From: Spirosoma validum
Lineage (GTDB): Bacteria > Bacteroidota > Bacteroidia > Cytophagales > Spirosomataceae
NCBI RefSeq assembly: GCF_014699035.1
Contig: NZ_JACXAA010000008.1
Span: 62,001 to 126,000, forward strand
Length of the DNA: 64,000 nucleotides
Direction of reading: 5' to 3'
Shown here: positions 36,986 to 44,575 of the stretch, in pieces
Numbering within the stretch: position 1 is the first letter of the stretch
Layout: each line of letters begins with the position of its first letter
The notes under the pieces: generated by a model
The model's database searches: none
Seen by the model: only the letters and a program-made list of their open reading frames with translations
What the model was told of the DNA's origin: nothing
Program-made: the position numbers and the translations under genes

Positions 36986-38092
36986 ATGAAGATATTTTTT
37001 TCGGCTGGTTCATTTTTTCCGGCGCAAATTGGTGGTCCTGACAATATTATGTACTGGCAGGCCAAAGCACTCACCCAACGAGGGCATCAGGTTTGGGTAA
37101 CAACAACCGATGATGGCATTGGCCCTGAAATCGAAAAAGACCGTTGGCTGACAACTGATTTTGGCCGCGGAATTTACGTCAAAACGGCTATTCACTACGT
37201 ACCCCTGAAATTGCTACTGGCCTCATTGATGCCACTGTGGCGGTGTGACATTGTTCATTTATCGAATTTATATTATCCATCTTCATGGTTGCTGGCTCCG
37301 CTGGCCTTGTTATTCGGTAAAAAGATTGTCTGGACGATTCACGGCGAGCTGGACCCGGATGCGATGATCTACAGTACAGGCCGTAAAAAAGCCGTCCTGA
37401 ATTTTATACGGATGATGACAAAGCGAATTGTTTTTCATTCAACCTGTGATGCTGAGACGCAATACGCCAAAAATCAATTTGGCTCAGGTGTTCGTATCGT
37501 TCAACTCCCTTATTTTATGGAACTGACCCCCAGACTGACCCGAACGCCCGGCGATTACTGGCTCTACGTCGGACGAATCCATCCTAAAAAAGCGATTGAA
37601 CGACTCATTGAAGCCTTGCCGCTCGTTCGGATAAAGAAACGGCTGAAAATCATCGGTGATTACCAGAATGAGTATGGCCAACAACTAATCGAATTAGCGA
37701 ATCGAATAGGCTACGGCGATCAAATTGATTTTCTAGGCCACAAAAAAGGAACGGAAAAATACCAGCTGATGGCCGATAGCTATTGCATGGTGATGCCATC
37801 GCATACCGAAAATTTTGGTATTGTCGTGACTGAAGCACTCACCCAGGGCACGCCCGTGATTGCCTCGCTGGGCACGCCCTGGAAAATTTTGAGTGATCGT
37901 AAGGCTGGTTTCTGGTCGTCGAACGAAGTACAGCCGTTAGCCGAAACGCTTAACCAGATGGCCGATTTAGATTCCGCTACGTATGAGCAGTATCGGAAGA
38001 ATGCGACTAAGCTGGTAGAAGAATACGATATCACGAAAAATATCCAGCAGTGGGAAGCGGTCTACCAGCAAGTACTTGATAAAAAGCTATAA
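36986..38092 (+). CDS. GT4-type glycosyltransferase (GT-B), second
   Basis: 368 residues. The N-terminus includes the glycine-rich FFSAGSFFPAQIGGPDNIMY and HLSNLYYPSSWLLAP, and the C-terminal half has YVGRIHPKKAIERLIEALP, GHKKGTEKYQ and MPSHTENFGIVVTEALTQGTPV with the EX7E motif. It is the last plus-strand gene before the minus-strand deacetylase, whose stop codon lies two bases away. Role in the cluster as for the previous enzyme, but with a different N-terminal acceptor domain. Confidence 0.92.
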   Translation: MKIFFSAGSFFPAQIGGPDNIMYWQAKALTQRGHQVWVTTTDDGIGPEIEKDRWLTTDFGRGIYVKTAIHYVPLKLLLASLMPLWRCDIVHLSNLYYPSSWLLAPLALLFGKKIVWTIHGELDPDAMIYSTGRKKAVLNFIRMMTKRIVFHSTCDAETQYAKNQFGSGVRIVQLPYFMELTPRLTRTPGDYWLYVGRIHPKKAIERLIEALPLVRIKKRLKIIGDYQNEYGQQLIELANRIGYGDQIDFLGHKKGTEKYQLMADSYCMVMPSHTENFGIVVTEALTQGTPVIASLGTPWKILSDRKAGFWSSNEVQPLAETLNQMADLDSATYEQYRKNATKLVEEYDITKNIQQWEAVYQQVLDKKL

Positions 38093-38093
38093 A

Positions 38094-38945
38094 TCAGTTG
38101 ACTCGCTTTGTTACTACGTTCGACCAGTCAATTTGGCTGTCTGCCTGGGTTAAATCGACGAAGGGGAATTCGACAAGCAACCGTTTGAGTTTAGGTAGGC
38201 AATTTTTAAGGCCGTAATACGATTTGAACTGCCGCGCCCGACTCAGTCCGGGAATCATGGGCTGTCCGGCGTCGAAATCACGGGGGTGAAAATACGTCAT
38301 CACGTAGTTAGACTGGCGTGTAAATCGTCGAATGACCTCGTAAGGAAGTAACCGAAAATAGCCCCCGCCCGAGAAAACCAGATCCTGCCCGAACATGGCT
38401 GCCGTATTCATCGGAAATTCTTTCAGCAACGTACCGCCTACATCAAGATAACCCGGCTCGAACATTCCCAACTCGGCATCGCCCCCATGTGCGCGACGGG
38501 CCGAGAATACGGAACAATCAATTTCGATACCCTGCTCAACCAGAATTGGAAAAACCCAACGGTTAAATTCTTTGATGGAAAAACCCGGTGCCCGATAGGA
38601 CCGAACTTTTTTGCCCGTCAGATCCTGCAAATGCTTGATGGAACGTATTAAATCGGTCTGGAAATCAGCAGGCGTTTGCTCATAGGCAAGTTGATGAGCG
38701 TAGGAGTGAGTCGCAATTTCATAGCCGGCGGCATCAATTCGCCGAATTACATCTGGGTGCTTATCGGCTACCCAACCGAGGCAGAAAAACGTAGCGCGGC
38801 TGTTTGTATCGGCCAGAAGCTGGAAAATACGATCCATGTTCTCGTAAATCCGCGTTTCGTATCGACTCCATTCGGCTTCGGTACGTGTCGACGCATTATC
38901 CAGAATATGAAACCACTCTTCAATATCGAATGTCAGGATGTTCAT
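38094..38945 (-). CDS. Polysaccharide deacetylase family protein
   Basis: 283 residues from the ATG at 38945 (MNILTFDIEEWFHI). The reading frame runs 16 codons further back, but those codons (proline- and serine-rich) are translated repeat DNA. NodB-type motifs: TFDIEEW (catalytic and metal Asp), ATHSYAHQLAYE (the HxxxH metal pair) and SYRAPGFSIKEF. The family removes N- or O-acetyl groups from glycans and is often coupled to exopolysaccharide export. DIEEWFHI-type starts are typical of members associated with exopolysaccharide loci. It reads opposite to the surrounding glycosyltransferases. Confidence 0.9.
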   Translation of the reverse strand: MNILTFDIEEWFHILDNASTRTEAEWSRYETRIYENMDRIFQLLADTNSRATFFCLGWVADKHPDVIRRIDAAGYEIATHSYAHQLAYEQTPADFQTDLIRSIKHLQDLTGKKVRSYRAPGFSIKEFNRWVFPILVEQGIEIDCSVFSARRAHGGDAELGMFEPGYLDVGGTLLKEFPMNTAAMFGQDLVFSGGGYFRLLPYEVIRRFTRQSNYVMTYFHPRDFDAGQPMIPGLSRARQFKSYYGLKNCLPKLKRLLVEFPFVDLTQADSQIDWSNVVTKRVN

Positions 38946-38952
38946 AATAAAA

Positions 38953-39041
38953 GGAGGAAGGGGAAGAAAGGGAGGAAAGGAAGAGAGGGGCATTTAGGAA
39001 TTAGCTCCTTTTCCATTTCCTCCCTTTCTTCCCCTTCCTCC
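38953..39041. repeat. Polypurine/polypyrimidine inverted repeat
   Basis: Arms 38953-38978 and 39016-39041 are a perfect 26-bp match (GGAGGAAGGGGAAGAAAG then GGAGGAAA). The 18-base block at the start of the arm is also in the repeat at 9631. It lies between two minus-strand genes, just before the deacetylase ATG, and is probably a terminator of the formyltransferase gene. Confidence 0.85.
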
Positions 39042-39046
39042 ACTTT

Positions 39047-39811
39047 TCAATAAAACCGCTTGCCGTTGGCCAGGAAAGCTTTTACGTCGTCTCGCGTGGG
39101 AAAGGTAAAATAGGTCATTTGAGACGCATCGTTCTCGATCAATTCATACTTGCCTGAGTGAATTTTTTCTATAGATTCCAGAATGGCGTCCATGCCCATC
39201 TTCTTGGTTATGTCGATCAGTTCGGCCTGACTCATAGTGCCAATGGCCAGTTTTTTCTGTACCAGAATTGGGCCACTGTCAATCCCTTCATCAACAAAAA
39301 AGACCGATACGCCCGTGTGCGTTTCACCATTTTTTAGCACCCAGAATGAAGGCATCAAACCCCGGTATTTGGGCAGCAGCGCTGTATGCAGATTGATACA
39401 CCCATACGTAGCAATGTCTAACAGTTTTCGCTTAAAAATCTGGTTGCCCGCAATTGATACCAGCAGATCCGGCTTGTACGCCCGAAGTTTATCCAGGTTT
39501 TCGTCTTTATTGATATTCCCTTCGATCTGAACCAGCGGAATGTTTCGGTCGGACAGTACCTTGCGAACATTGTTACGGCTATCTAATTTCGACGCTACGT
39601 ACTTAAACCCGTAGCGCACAAAGAAAGGCAACCCAAAGATGTCATACGTTTTTTTTATCTTGTCACTGAAGCTTTCACGCTTGCCAAACGGTGATACATC
39701 AAAAACCACCGTTGCCACGACTTCAGCATAAGGGGGTAACTTTTTCAGCAGGTAGTCAATATTACGAGCCAGGTAGAATGGGTCATCCTGCGTGAGAATC
39801 ACAAGACGCAT
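39047..39811 (-). CDS. Formyltransferase-family protein
   Basis: 254 residues with the formyl-THF-dependent transferase core. PDLLVSIAGNQIFKRKLLD, near 110-135, is followed by GCINLHTALLPKYRG (the N-H-D motif's Asn and His) and DEGIDSGPILVQ with the catalytic Asp. It lacks the full length of methionyl-tRNA formyltransferase (about 315). The neighbourhood suggests an amino-sugar N-formyltransferase or a similar sugar-modifying enzyme. The formyl donor and sugar are not known. The N-terminal LTQDDPFYLARN and the C-terminus are unlike Fmt. Confidence 0.87.
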   Translation of the reverse strand: MRLVILTQDDPFYLARNIDYLLKKLPPYAEVVATVVFDVSPFGKRESFSDKIKKTYDIFGLPFFVRYGFKYVASKLDSRNNVRKVLSDRNIPLVQIEGNINKDENLDKLRAYKPDLLVSIAGNQIFKRKLLDIATYGCINLHTALLPKYRGLMPSFWVLKNGETHTGVSVFFVDEGIDSGPILVQKKLAIGTMSQAELIDITKKMGMDAILESIEKIHSGKYELIENDASQMTYFTFPTRDDVKAFLANGKRFY

Positions 39812-39835
39812 AAGCAGTTATTGGATAGTTGCCCA

Positions 39836-39843
39836 CAAAACTA
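39836..39843 (-). promoter_or_regulatory. -7 box of the formyltransferase gene
   Basis: On the minus strand TAGTTTTG matches TAnnTTTG exactly, 24 bases before the ATG at 39811. No well-spaced -33 box was found. Confidence 0.45.
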
Positions 39844-40109
39844 ACTATTCTGGCGTAAAACAGACGTGTACTATTCACAGAACTGCTATATTCTGAGGTA
39901 GGCCGTTTATCCATTACATCATGAATCGATAAAAAATAGTACAAAAACAATATGATATTCCCGTAATGTATCGTCGCAGGCTTTGTCCTATATAAAAAAA
40001 GTTATAATATTGCATTGTTTATCAGCTGGCAGTCACTGGGTAAATTCATCGTCTTTTGCTGGAAAAGAATAGGAATAACCCAATTAGTTTACAACGTATT
40101 ATCGAACGC

Positions 40110-41042
40110 ATGACTGATGTCTCCGTCATCATTCTGACACATAACGAGGAAAAACACATTACTCGCTGTTTGCAGAGTTTACTGCCGTTTACGGATAAAA
40201 TATTTATCGTCGATTCGTTCTCAACAGATCGAACCGTTGAGATTGCCCGTTCGCTGGGGGCCGTTGTCGTTCAGAATGCGTGGGTTAATTATGCTACGCA
40301 GTTCAACTACGGGATTGAACATACGCCTTTCACAACAACCTGGTTGATGCGGATGGATGCCGACGAATACGTAATGCCCGAATTAGCGGACGAGATAAAC
40401 CGCCGACTCATGGGTTTACCTATTTCGGTAGGGGGCGTGTATGTGAAACGTCGGGTATTTTTCCTGAATCGCTGGATGCGGCATGGCGGTTTTTATCCAA
40501 TATGGCTGTTACGATTGTGGCGCCGGGGGGATGGATTCTGTGAGCAAGTGTGGCATGACGAACACATCAAGCTTACGAAGGGTGAATCGATTCAGTTTGA
40601 TCATGACATTGTTGATCACAATCTTAATAACCTAACCTGGTGGACGCAGAAGCATAATCATTATACAATTTTGGAAATGATTAATCTGCTGAACTACCGT
40701 TACCAATTCGATCAGGCCGAGAAAGTACAACCCAAACTCTTCGGAACGCAGGATCAGCGGATTCGGTATCTGAAAGAAAAATACGCGTCGTTACCCTTAT
40801 TTACTCGCCCGATTCTCTATTTTATTTATCGATATTTTGTTCGACTAGGCTTTCTGGACGGGCGCGCTGGCTTCGTGTGGTGTTTTTTACAGGCACTGTG
40901 GTATCGTTTTCTGGTTGACGCTAAACTAATGGAGGTTAGGATTCGGGTTGGTCAGGACAAAGACGCAATTATTGATTATTTCCGAACGGAATATGGCAAA
41001 GACCTTAGAGCAATCCGACCGCAACAGGTTAGTCAATCCTGA
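40110..41042 (+). CDS. Family 2 glycosyltransferase (WaaE/KdtX-like)
   Basis: 310 residues from the ATG at 40110 (MTDVSVIILTHNEEKHI); a TTG at 40056 would add 18 residues before the strand and is not favoured. DSFSTDRTVEIARSLG and the metal-binding MDADEYV are the GT-A landmarks, followed by RVFFLNRWMRHGGFYP. The latter stretch resembles LPS core or capsule beta-glucosyltransferases of the KdtX/WaaE group. It begins the second plus-strand block of the polysaccharide cluster, about 300 bases from the divergent formyltransferase gene. Confidence 0.9.
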   Translation: MTDVSVIILTHNEEKHITRCLQSLLPFTDKIFIVDSFSTDRTVEIARSLGAVVVQNAWVNYATQFNYGIEHTPFTTTWLMRMDADEYVMPELADEINRRLMGLPISVGGVYVKRRVFFLNRWMRHGGFYPIWLLRLWRRGDGFCEQVWHDEHIKLTKGESIQFDHDIVDHNLNNLTWWTQKHNHYTILEMINLLNYRYQFDQAEKVQPKLFGTQDQRIRYLKEKYASLPLFTRPILYFIYRYFVRLGFLDGRAGFVWCFLQALWYRFLVDAKLMEVRIRVGQDKDAIIDYFRTEYGKDLRAIRPQQVSQS

Positions 41043-41097
41043 ATCGGTGACACCTCTGCACGAACAGGCACCGCTCAATACAGAACCCAGCGCATCA

Positions 41098-41661
41098 ATG
41101 AGCCAGCCAAATGGAAAAACCGATCTGTCGCAGTTCAATAACAGTTGGTACAATCCCGGTCCACGATGGAAAGTCTTGCTGTGGTTTCTGGTAAATGCGT
41201 TTTTTCTCAATACGTATTTACCCATCCCAGTCAGTCTTAAAGTAGCTGTCTTACGGCTGTTTGGCGCGAAAATCGGGGAAAACGTGATGATCAAACCTGC
41301 TGTAAACATCAAATTTCCCTGGTTACTTCGGGTGGGAAACTACGTCTGGATTGGAGAGCAGGTCTGGATCGATAACTTTAGCGAAATTGTGATTGGGGAT
41401 CATGCCTGCCTATCGCAGGGAGCTATGCTTCTGACGGGTAACCATAATTACAGTTTGCCAACTTTTGACCTGATGCCTAGCCCCATTACGTTAGCGGAAG
41501 GTGTCTGGATAGGCGCTAAGTCAGTTGTATGTCCGGGCGTTCGTTGTGAGTCCCATGCTGTGCTGGCCGTTAACTCGGTTGCCACACGTTCTTTGGAAGC
41601 ATACGGTATTTATCAGGGAAATCCGGCCGTTTGGGTCCGACAACGAAAAATTAAAGCGTGA
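41098..41661 (+). CDS. WcaF-like acetyltransferase (LbH fold)
   Basis: 187 residues from the ATG at 41098 (MSQPNGKTDLSQFNNSWYNPG). The frame opens earlier, at 40948, but that would overlap the GT2 gene by about 95 bases and add a segment without homology. Left-handed beta-helix hexapeptide repeats run from residue 62 on (IGENVMIKPAVNIKFP, IGEQVWIDN, VWIGAKSVVCPGV). This pattern and the length match WcaF-type O-acetyltransferases of colanic-acid-like polysaccharides. A short gap separates it from the GT2 gene before it, and a GTG overlap links it to the next one. Confidence 0.9.
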   Translation: MSQPNGKTDLSQFNNSWYNPGPRWKVLLWFLVNAFFLNTYLPIPVSLKVAVLRLFGAKIGENVMIKPAVNIKFPWLLRVGNYVWIGEQVWIDNFSEIVIGDHACLSQGAMLLTGNHNYSLPTFDLMPSPITLAEGVWIGAKSVVCPGVRCESHAVLAVNSVATRSLEAYGIYQGNPAVWVRQRKIKA

Positions 41662-42425
41662 AAGTATCCATCATAACGGTTGTCTACAACGGGGCGGAAT
41701 TTGTTCGGGATTGTATCGAATCGATTCTCAATCAGACCTATCCGGACATTGAGTACATAGTTGTCGACGGAAAATCGACCGATGGTACAGTCGATATTGT
41801 GCAGTCGTACGGTAAGCGAATAGCTCAGTTTGTGTCAGAACCCGATAAAGGTTTATACGACGCGATGAACAAAGGTATTCGTCTGGCAACAGGCGAAGTG
41901 ATCGGACTGCTTAACGCCGACGATTTTTACCGGCACAACCGGGTAATCGAAAACATGGTTGCTACGCTGAAACGAACGGATAGCGACGCGGCTTACGGCG
42001 ATATGATTTATGTTGATCGGACTAACGTTCAAAAAATAAAAAGGTACTGGCGTTCAGGTTGGTATACCGAAAATGCGTTCCTTTGGGGATGGATGCCCGG
42101 CCACTTGTCGTTCTTTGCAAAACGATCGATGTATGAGCAGTATGGGCTGTTTCGGCTTGATCTGAAGAGCGCAGCCGACTATGAATTGATGCTACGTTTC
42201 ATTCATAAAAATAAGGTCAAACTGGCTTATATGGATGAAGTGACGATTGTCATGCGTATGGGTGGAGTTAGTAACAGCAGTGTGAAAAACCGCCTGGAAG
42301 CTAATCAGTCAGATCGGATAGCCTGGCAACTGAACGGGTTAAAGCCTTACTTTTTTACCTTTTGGTTGAAGCCACTACGGAAAATAAGCCAATACGTCAC
42401 CAAGCCACCAAAACGACCAGATTGA
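41658..42425 (+). CDS. Family 2 glycosyltransferase
   Basis: 255 residues; the GTG start at 41658 overlaps the stop of the WcaF-like gene by four bases, so translation is coupled. GT-A motifs: VSIITVVYNGAEFVRD, DGKSTDGTVDIVQSYG, and LLNADDFY with the Asp pair. SEPDKGLYDAMNKGI is a common acceptor-side stretch in capsule glycosyltransferases of the WcaA/WcaE type. Linked to the next gene (polyprenyl-phosphate sugar transferase) by an interval of about 115 bases. Confidence 0.92.
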   Translation: MKVSIITVVYNGAEFVRDCIESILNQTYPDIEYIVVDGKSTDGTVDIVQSYGKRIAQFVSEPDKGLYDAMNKGIRLATGEVIGLLNADDFYRHNRVIENMVATLKRTDSDAAYGDMIYVDRTNVQKIKRYWRSGWYTENAFLWGWMPGHLSFFAKRSMYEQYGLFRLDLKSAADYELMLRFIHKNKVKLAYMDEVTIVMRMGGVSNSSVKNRLEANQSDRIAWQLNGLKPYFFTFWLKPLRKISQYVTKPPKRPD

Positions 42426-42539
42426 TAACAATCAAGCCGTTAAATCAAATAAGTTTGCATTTTTTGACAAACCGTTCATTTTTATAGACCTTATCGGCTT
42501 CAATTCGTAGAGCCATATCTTCAAGTAAACCCACACATT

Positions 42540-43751
42540 ATGAATATAGACTTATTTATAGCTTATCTGCAACATAAATGCGGTGACGACCTGTTCATGC
42601 TGGGTTTATACCAGTGTGTACTGGCTTTTTTAGTCGCCTGTTTTGTTTCAGTAGTTGCTATTCCTGTCGTTATTAAAATTTCCGAATTAAAATCGCTGAT
42701 GGAGAAACCCGGCGAGCGTCGGTCGCATACGACACCAACGCCAACATTCGGAGGTATTGCCATATTTGCGGCCATCCTGATTGCGTATTTTTTGTGGCCG
42801 AGCATTGACCAGACAGATATCTATCGTACGAACCTTTCCATTGTCGGAATGACCATCCTATTCTTCGTTGGTATTAAAGACGATCTGGTTGGCATCGACC
42901 CAACGAAAAAGATTTTGTTTCAGGTATTGGCCTCGATCATCCTGATTTTCTTTGGCGAACTCCGTGTAGATTATTTATACGGAATAATGGGGTTCCATCA
43001 CATTACCGAAGTCGTTAGTATTCTACTTACCTGCTTCATTTTCATTGCCCTGACTAATGCGATCAACCTTATCGACGGTATTGACGGGTTAGCCGGGGGA
43101 ATTGCGACGATCGCCAGTGGTACGTTTGGCGGTTGGTTTCTACTGACAAACCATTTTACCATGGCTTGTCTGGCGTTTACGCTATCGGGCGCGCTGATTG
43201 GCTTTTTACGGTTTAACTTTTCGAAAACCAGTAAAATATTCATGGGTAATACTGGTTCGCTGATTATTGGCTTTATGCTGGCATTCTTCGCTGTGCGATT
43301 CGTGAACCTTAATGCGTCGTATCGCTATGAACCAACAGCGTTTTTCAATGCGCCAATCGTTGCTATCGTGATTCTGATTGTTCCGATCTTCGATACATTA
43401 CGGGTATTCTTGGTACGTATTCTGGCCGGTCGTTCGCCTTTCTCGGCAGACCGAAACCATATGCACCATATTCTGCTGGATAACGGTCTATCGCACATAG
43501 GTGCTACAGCTGTGCTTTGTGGGGCGTCGTTGGTCAATACGATCATGTTTTTCCTGTTACACCGGAACATAACCAATACAGCATCCCTGATCATTTTAGG
43601 TTGTCTATTCGGACTATACATGTTTATCAGCTTCACGCTCAAGATGCGCGTCATGTACATGTCGACTCACCCACGCCTTCGTAAATCGATGCTGCACCGG
43701 GAGTGGAAGAACAGCGTAGCCGGTCGGCGCCGTATCGTCGATTATCTATAA
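42540..43751 (+). CDS. Undecaprenyl-phosphate N-acetylhexosamine 1-phosphate transferase (WecA/TagO-like)
   Basis: 403-residue polytopic enzyme that loads the first sugar phosphate onto the lipid carrier at the inner face of the membrane. MraY/WecA motifs in order: MEKPGERRSHTTPTPTFGG, KDDLVGIDPTKK, NAINLIDGIDGLAGG with the Asp pair, MGNTGSL, and SADRNHMHHILLDNGLSH. Eleven helices are expected. It closes the polysaccharide block and would initiate its repeat unit. A perfect 42-bp palindrome follows 13 bases later. The N-acetyl sugar is not known. Confidence 0.95.
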   Translation: MNIDLFIAYLQHKCGDDLFMLGLYQCVLAFLVACFVSVVAIPVVIKISELKSLMEKPGERRSHTTPTPTFGGIAIFAAILIAYFLWPSIDQTDIYRTNLSIVGMTILFFVGIKDDLVGIDPTKKILFQVLASIILIFFGELRVDYLYGIMGFHHITEVVSILLTCFIFIALTNAINLIDGIDGLAGGIATIASGTFGGWFLLTNHFTMACLAFTLSGALIGFLRFNFSKTSKIFMGNTGSLIIGFMLAFFAVRFVNLNASYRYEPTAFFNAPIVAIVILIVPIFDTLRVFLVRILAGRSPFSADRNHMHHILLDNGLSHIGATAVLCGASLVNTIMFFLLHRNITNTASLIILGCLFGLYMFISFTLKMRVMYMSTHPRLRKSMLHREWKNSVAGRRRIVDYL

Positions 43752-43764
43752 CATAATAATTACT

Positions 43765-43806
43765 ATGCAAAAAGCCCTCCGGAAATTTCCGGAGGGCTTT
43801 TTGCAT
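43765..43806. terminator. Perfect 42-bp palindromic terminator
   Basis: Arms of 21 bases (ATGCAAAAAGCCCTCCGGAAA and its exact complement) meet without a loop; the centre is at 43785/43786. With the stem A-run opposite a T-run it can end transcription on both strands: the WecA-like gene (plus) and the intron-bearing tRNA-Arg gene (minus), whose 3' end is six bases away. Confidence 0.9.
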
Positions 43807-43850
43807 TTAGGTGACCCCGAAGCGATTCGAACGCTTGACCGTCTGCTTAG

Positions 43851-44446
43851 CTTACCAACTACAGTTTTCGCTGCTATACGTACTACTGACGCACATTTGT
43901 GGTCTGGACTATGTCTTCACCCTATTCGCCACTCGGCGTACGTAGGTGGTTGCCGTTTAGTCTCTACACCTTCCCCATACAAGTAGAGGCTTGGCTCGGC
44001 GTTGTCATTAACCTAAGTCATCAAGATGAAGATTTGCACTAAATGTAAAATTCAGAAATCCATTGACAATTTCTATAAGTCCAAGACTCATAGTCAAGGG
44101 GTAATGTGTTATTGTAAAGCCTGTTTCAATCGAAAGGCTGTTCGCCGATGGATTGAGTGTAAACGACAGGCGATTTACTACAAAGGTAGCCAATGCGCAG
44201 ATTGTGGTTTACATCTTTCAAATACTCATTACTCCGTTTTTGAATTTCATCACTTAGAGCCATCCGAAAAAGATCATGATTGGACCAAACTTCGTCTAAA
44301 ATCATGGTCAGCTATCCAAACGGAACTAAATAAATGTATTTTACTTTGTGCTAATTGTCATCGAGTACGACATTCAAGATTAGAAGAGTTCGCCGAATTT
44401 GACAACATCCCATAAGCAGTTTCCTTACTTATGGCTCCTAACAATA
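43851..44446 (-). mobile_element. Group I intron (IC3-like) within tRNA-Arg
   Basis: 596 nt on the minus strand. The exon before it ends in U and the intron ends in G, as group I splicing needs. The core is recognisable: GCCGAGCCAAGCC (P3-P4 region), GGAAGGTGTAGAGACTA and AAACGGCAACC, with P7 formed by GACTA (43962-43958) and TAGTC (43911-43907). These resemble the cyanobacterial tRNA-Leu and other IC3 introns. P2 near the 5' end is CCATAAG/CTTATGG. The region between P2 and P3 is occupied by an HNH endonuclease gene on the opposite strand. Secondary structure of the P1 guide was not resolved by eye. Confidence 0.88.
44026..44415 (+). CDS. HNH homing endonuclease-like protein, antisense inside the intron
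   Basis: 129 residues. Two CxxC knuckles at C4/C7 and C30/C33 come first. The HNH part follows: CADC at 57-60, FEFHHLEP with H75 and H76, and CILLCANCHRVRH with C108, C111, H112 and H116. This zinc-ribbon plus HNH layout is typical of small phage and intron endonucleases. It is encoded on the plus strand, opposite to the intron RNA; its stop overlaps the P2 stem of the intron and its start is before the P3 region. No promoter box stands out. If active it would probably cut intronless tRNA-Arg alleles; that is inferred from position. Confidence 0.88.
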   Translation: MKICTKCKIQKSIDNFYKSKTHSQGVMCYCKACFNRKAVRRWIECKRQAIYYKGSQCADCGLHLSNTHYSVFEFHHLEPSEKDHDWTKLRLKSWSAIQTELNKCILLCANCHRVRHSRLEEFAEFDNIP

Positions 44447-44507
44447 AAGGCAGATGCTCTATCCAACTGAGCTACAGGGCCAACTTAGCTAACCCATTTG
44501 TAATTAT

Positions 44508-44541
44508 GAAAATTACACAGGATCAATAAGTGCGTCAAAAA
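44508..44541 (-). promoter_or_regulatory. Promoter of the tRNA-Arg gene
   Basis: On the minus strand TTTTTG (44541-44536) and TAATTTTC (44515-44508) are 20 bases apart, close to the Bacteroidota promoter consensus, with a start about 20-25 bases before the tRNA 5' end. Confidence 0.5.
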
Positions 44542-44575
44542 TACGCAGATTGTGGGTATTCTGCAAAAAAAAGGA

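Larger units (their letters stand above)
43812..44481 (-). tRNA. tRNA-Arg(UCU), interrupted by a group I intron
   Basis: On the minus strand the 5' exon (44481-44447) gives the acceptor GGCCCTG, TA, D-arm GCTC/GAGC, anticodon stem TCTGC and loop start CTT. The 3' exon (43850-43812) gives CTAA, GCAGA, variable CGGTC, the T-arm with loop TTCGAAT and acceptor CGGGGTC plus discriminator A. Joined, they form a standard 74-nt cloverleaf with loop CTTCTAA and anticodon TCT. The acceptor has G-U pairs at 2-71 and 6-67. CCA is not encoded. The intron separates positions 34 and 35, where many bacterial group I introns interrupt tRNA genes. Confidence 0.9.

Noticed and set aside
40948-41097. Longer start for the WcaF-like acetyltransferase
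   Set aside because: It would overlap the preceding GT2 gene by about 95 bases and add a low-complexity segment; the ATG at 41098 gives family length.
43765-43806. Perfect 42-bp palindrome as a site-specific integration (att) site next to the tRNA
   Set aside because: It has no loop, a symmetric A/T-run pair and lies between two convergent genes, which fits a bidirectional terminator; no integrase or direct repeat was seen.
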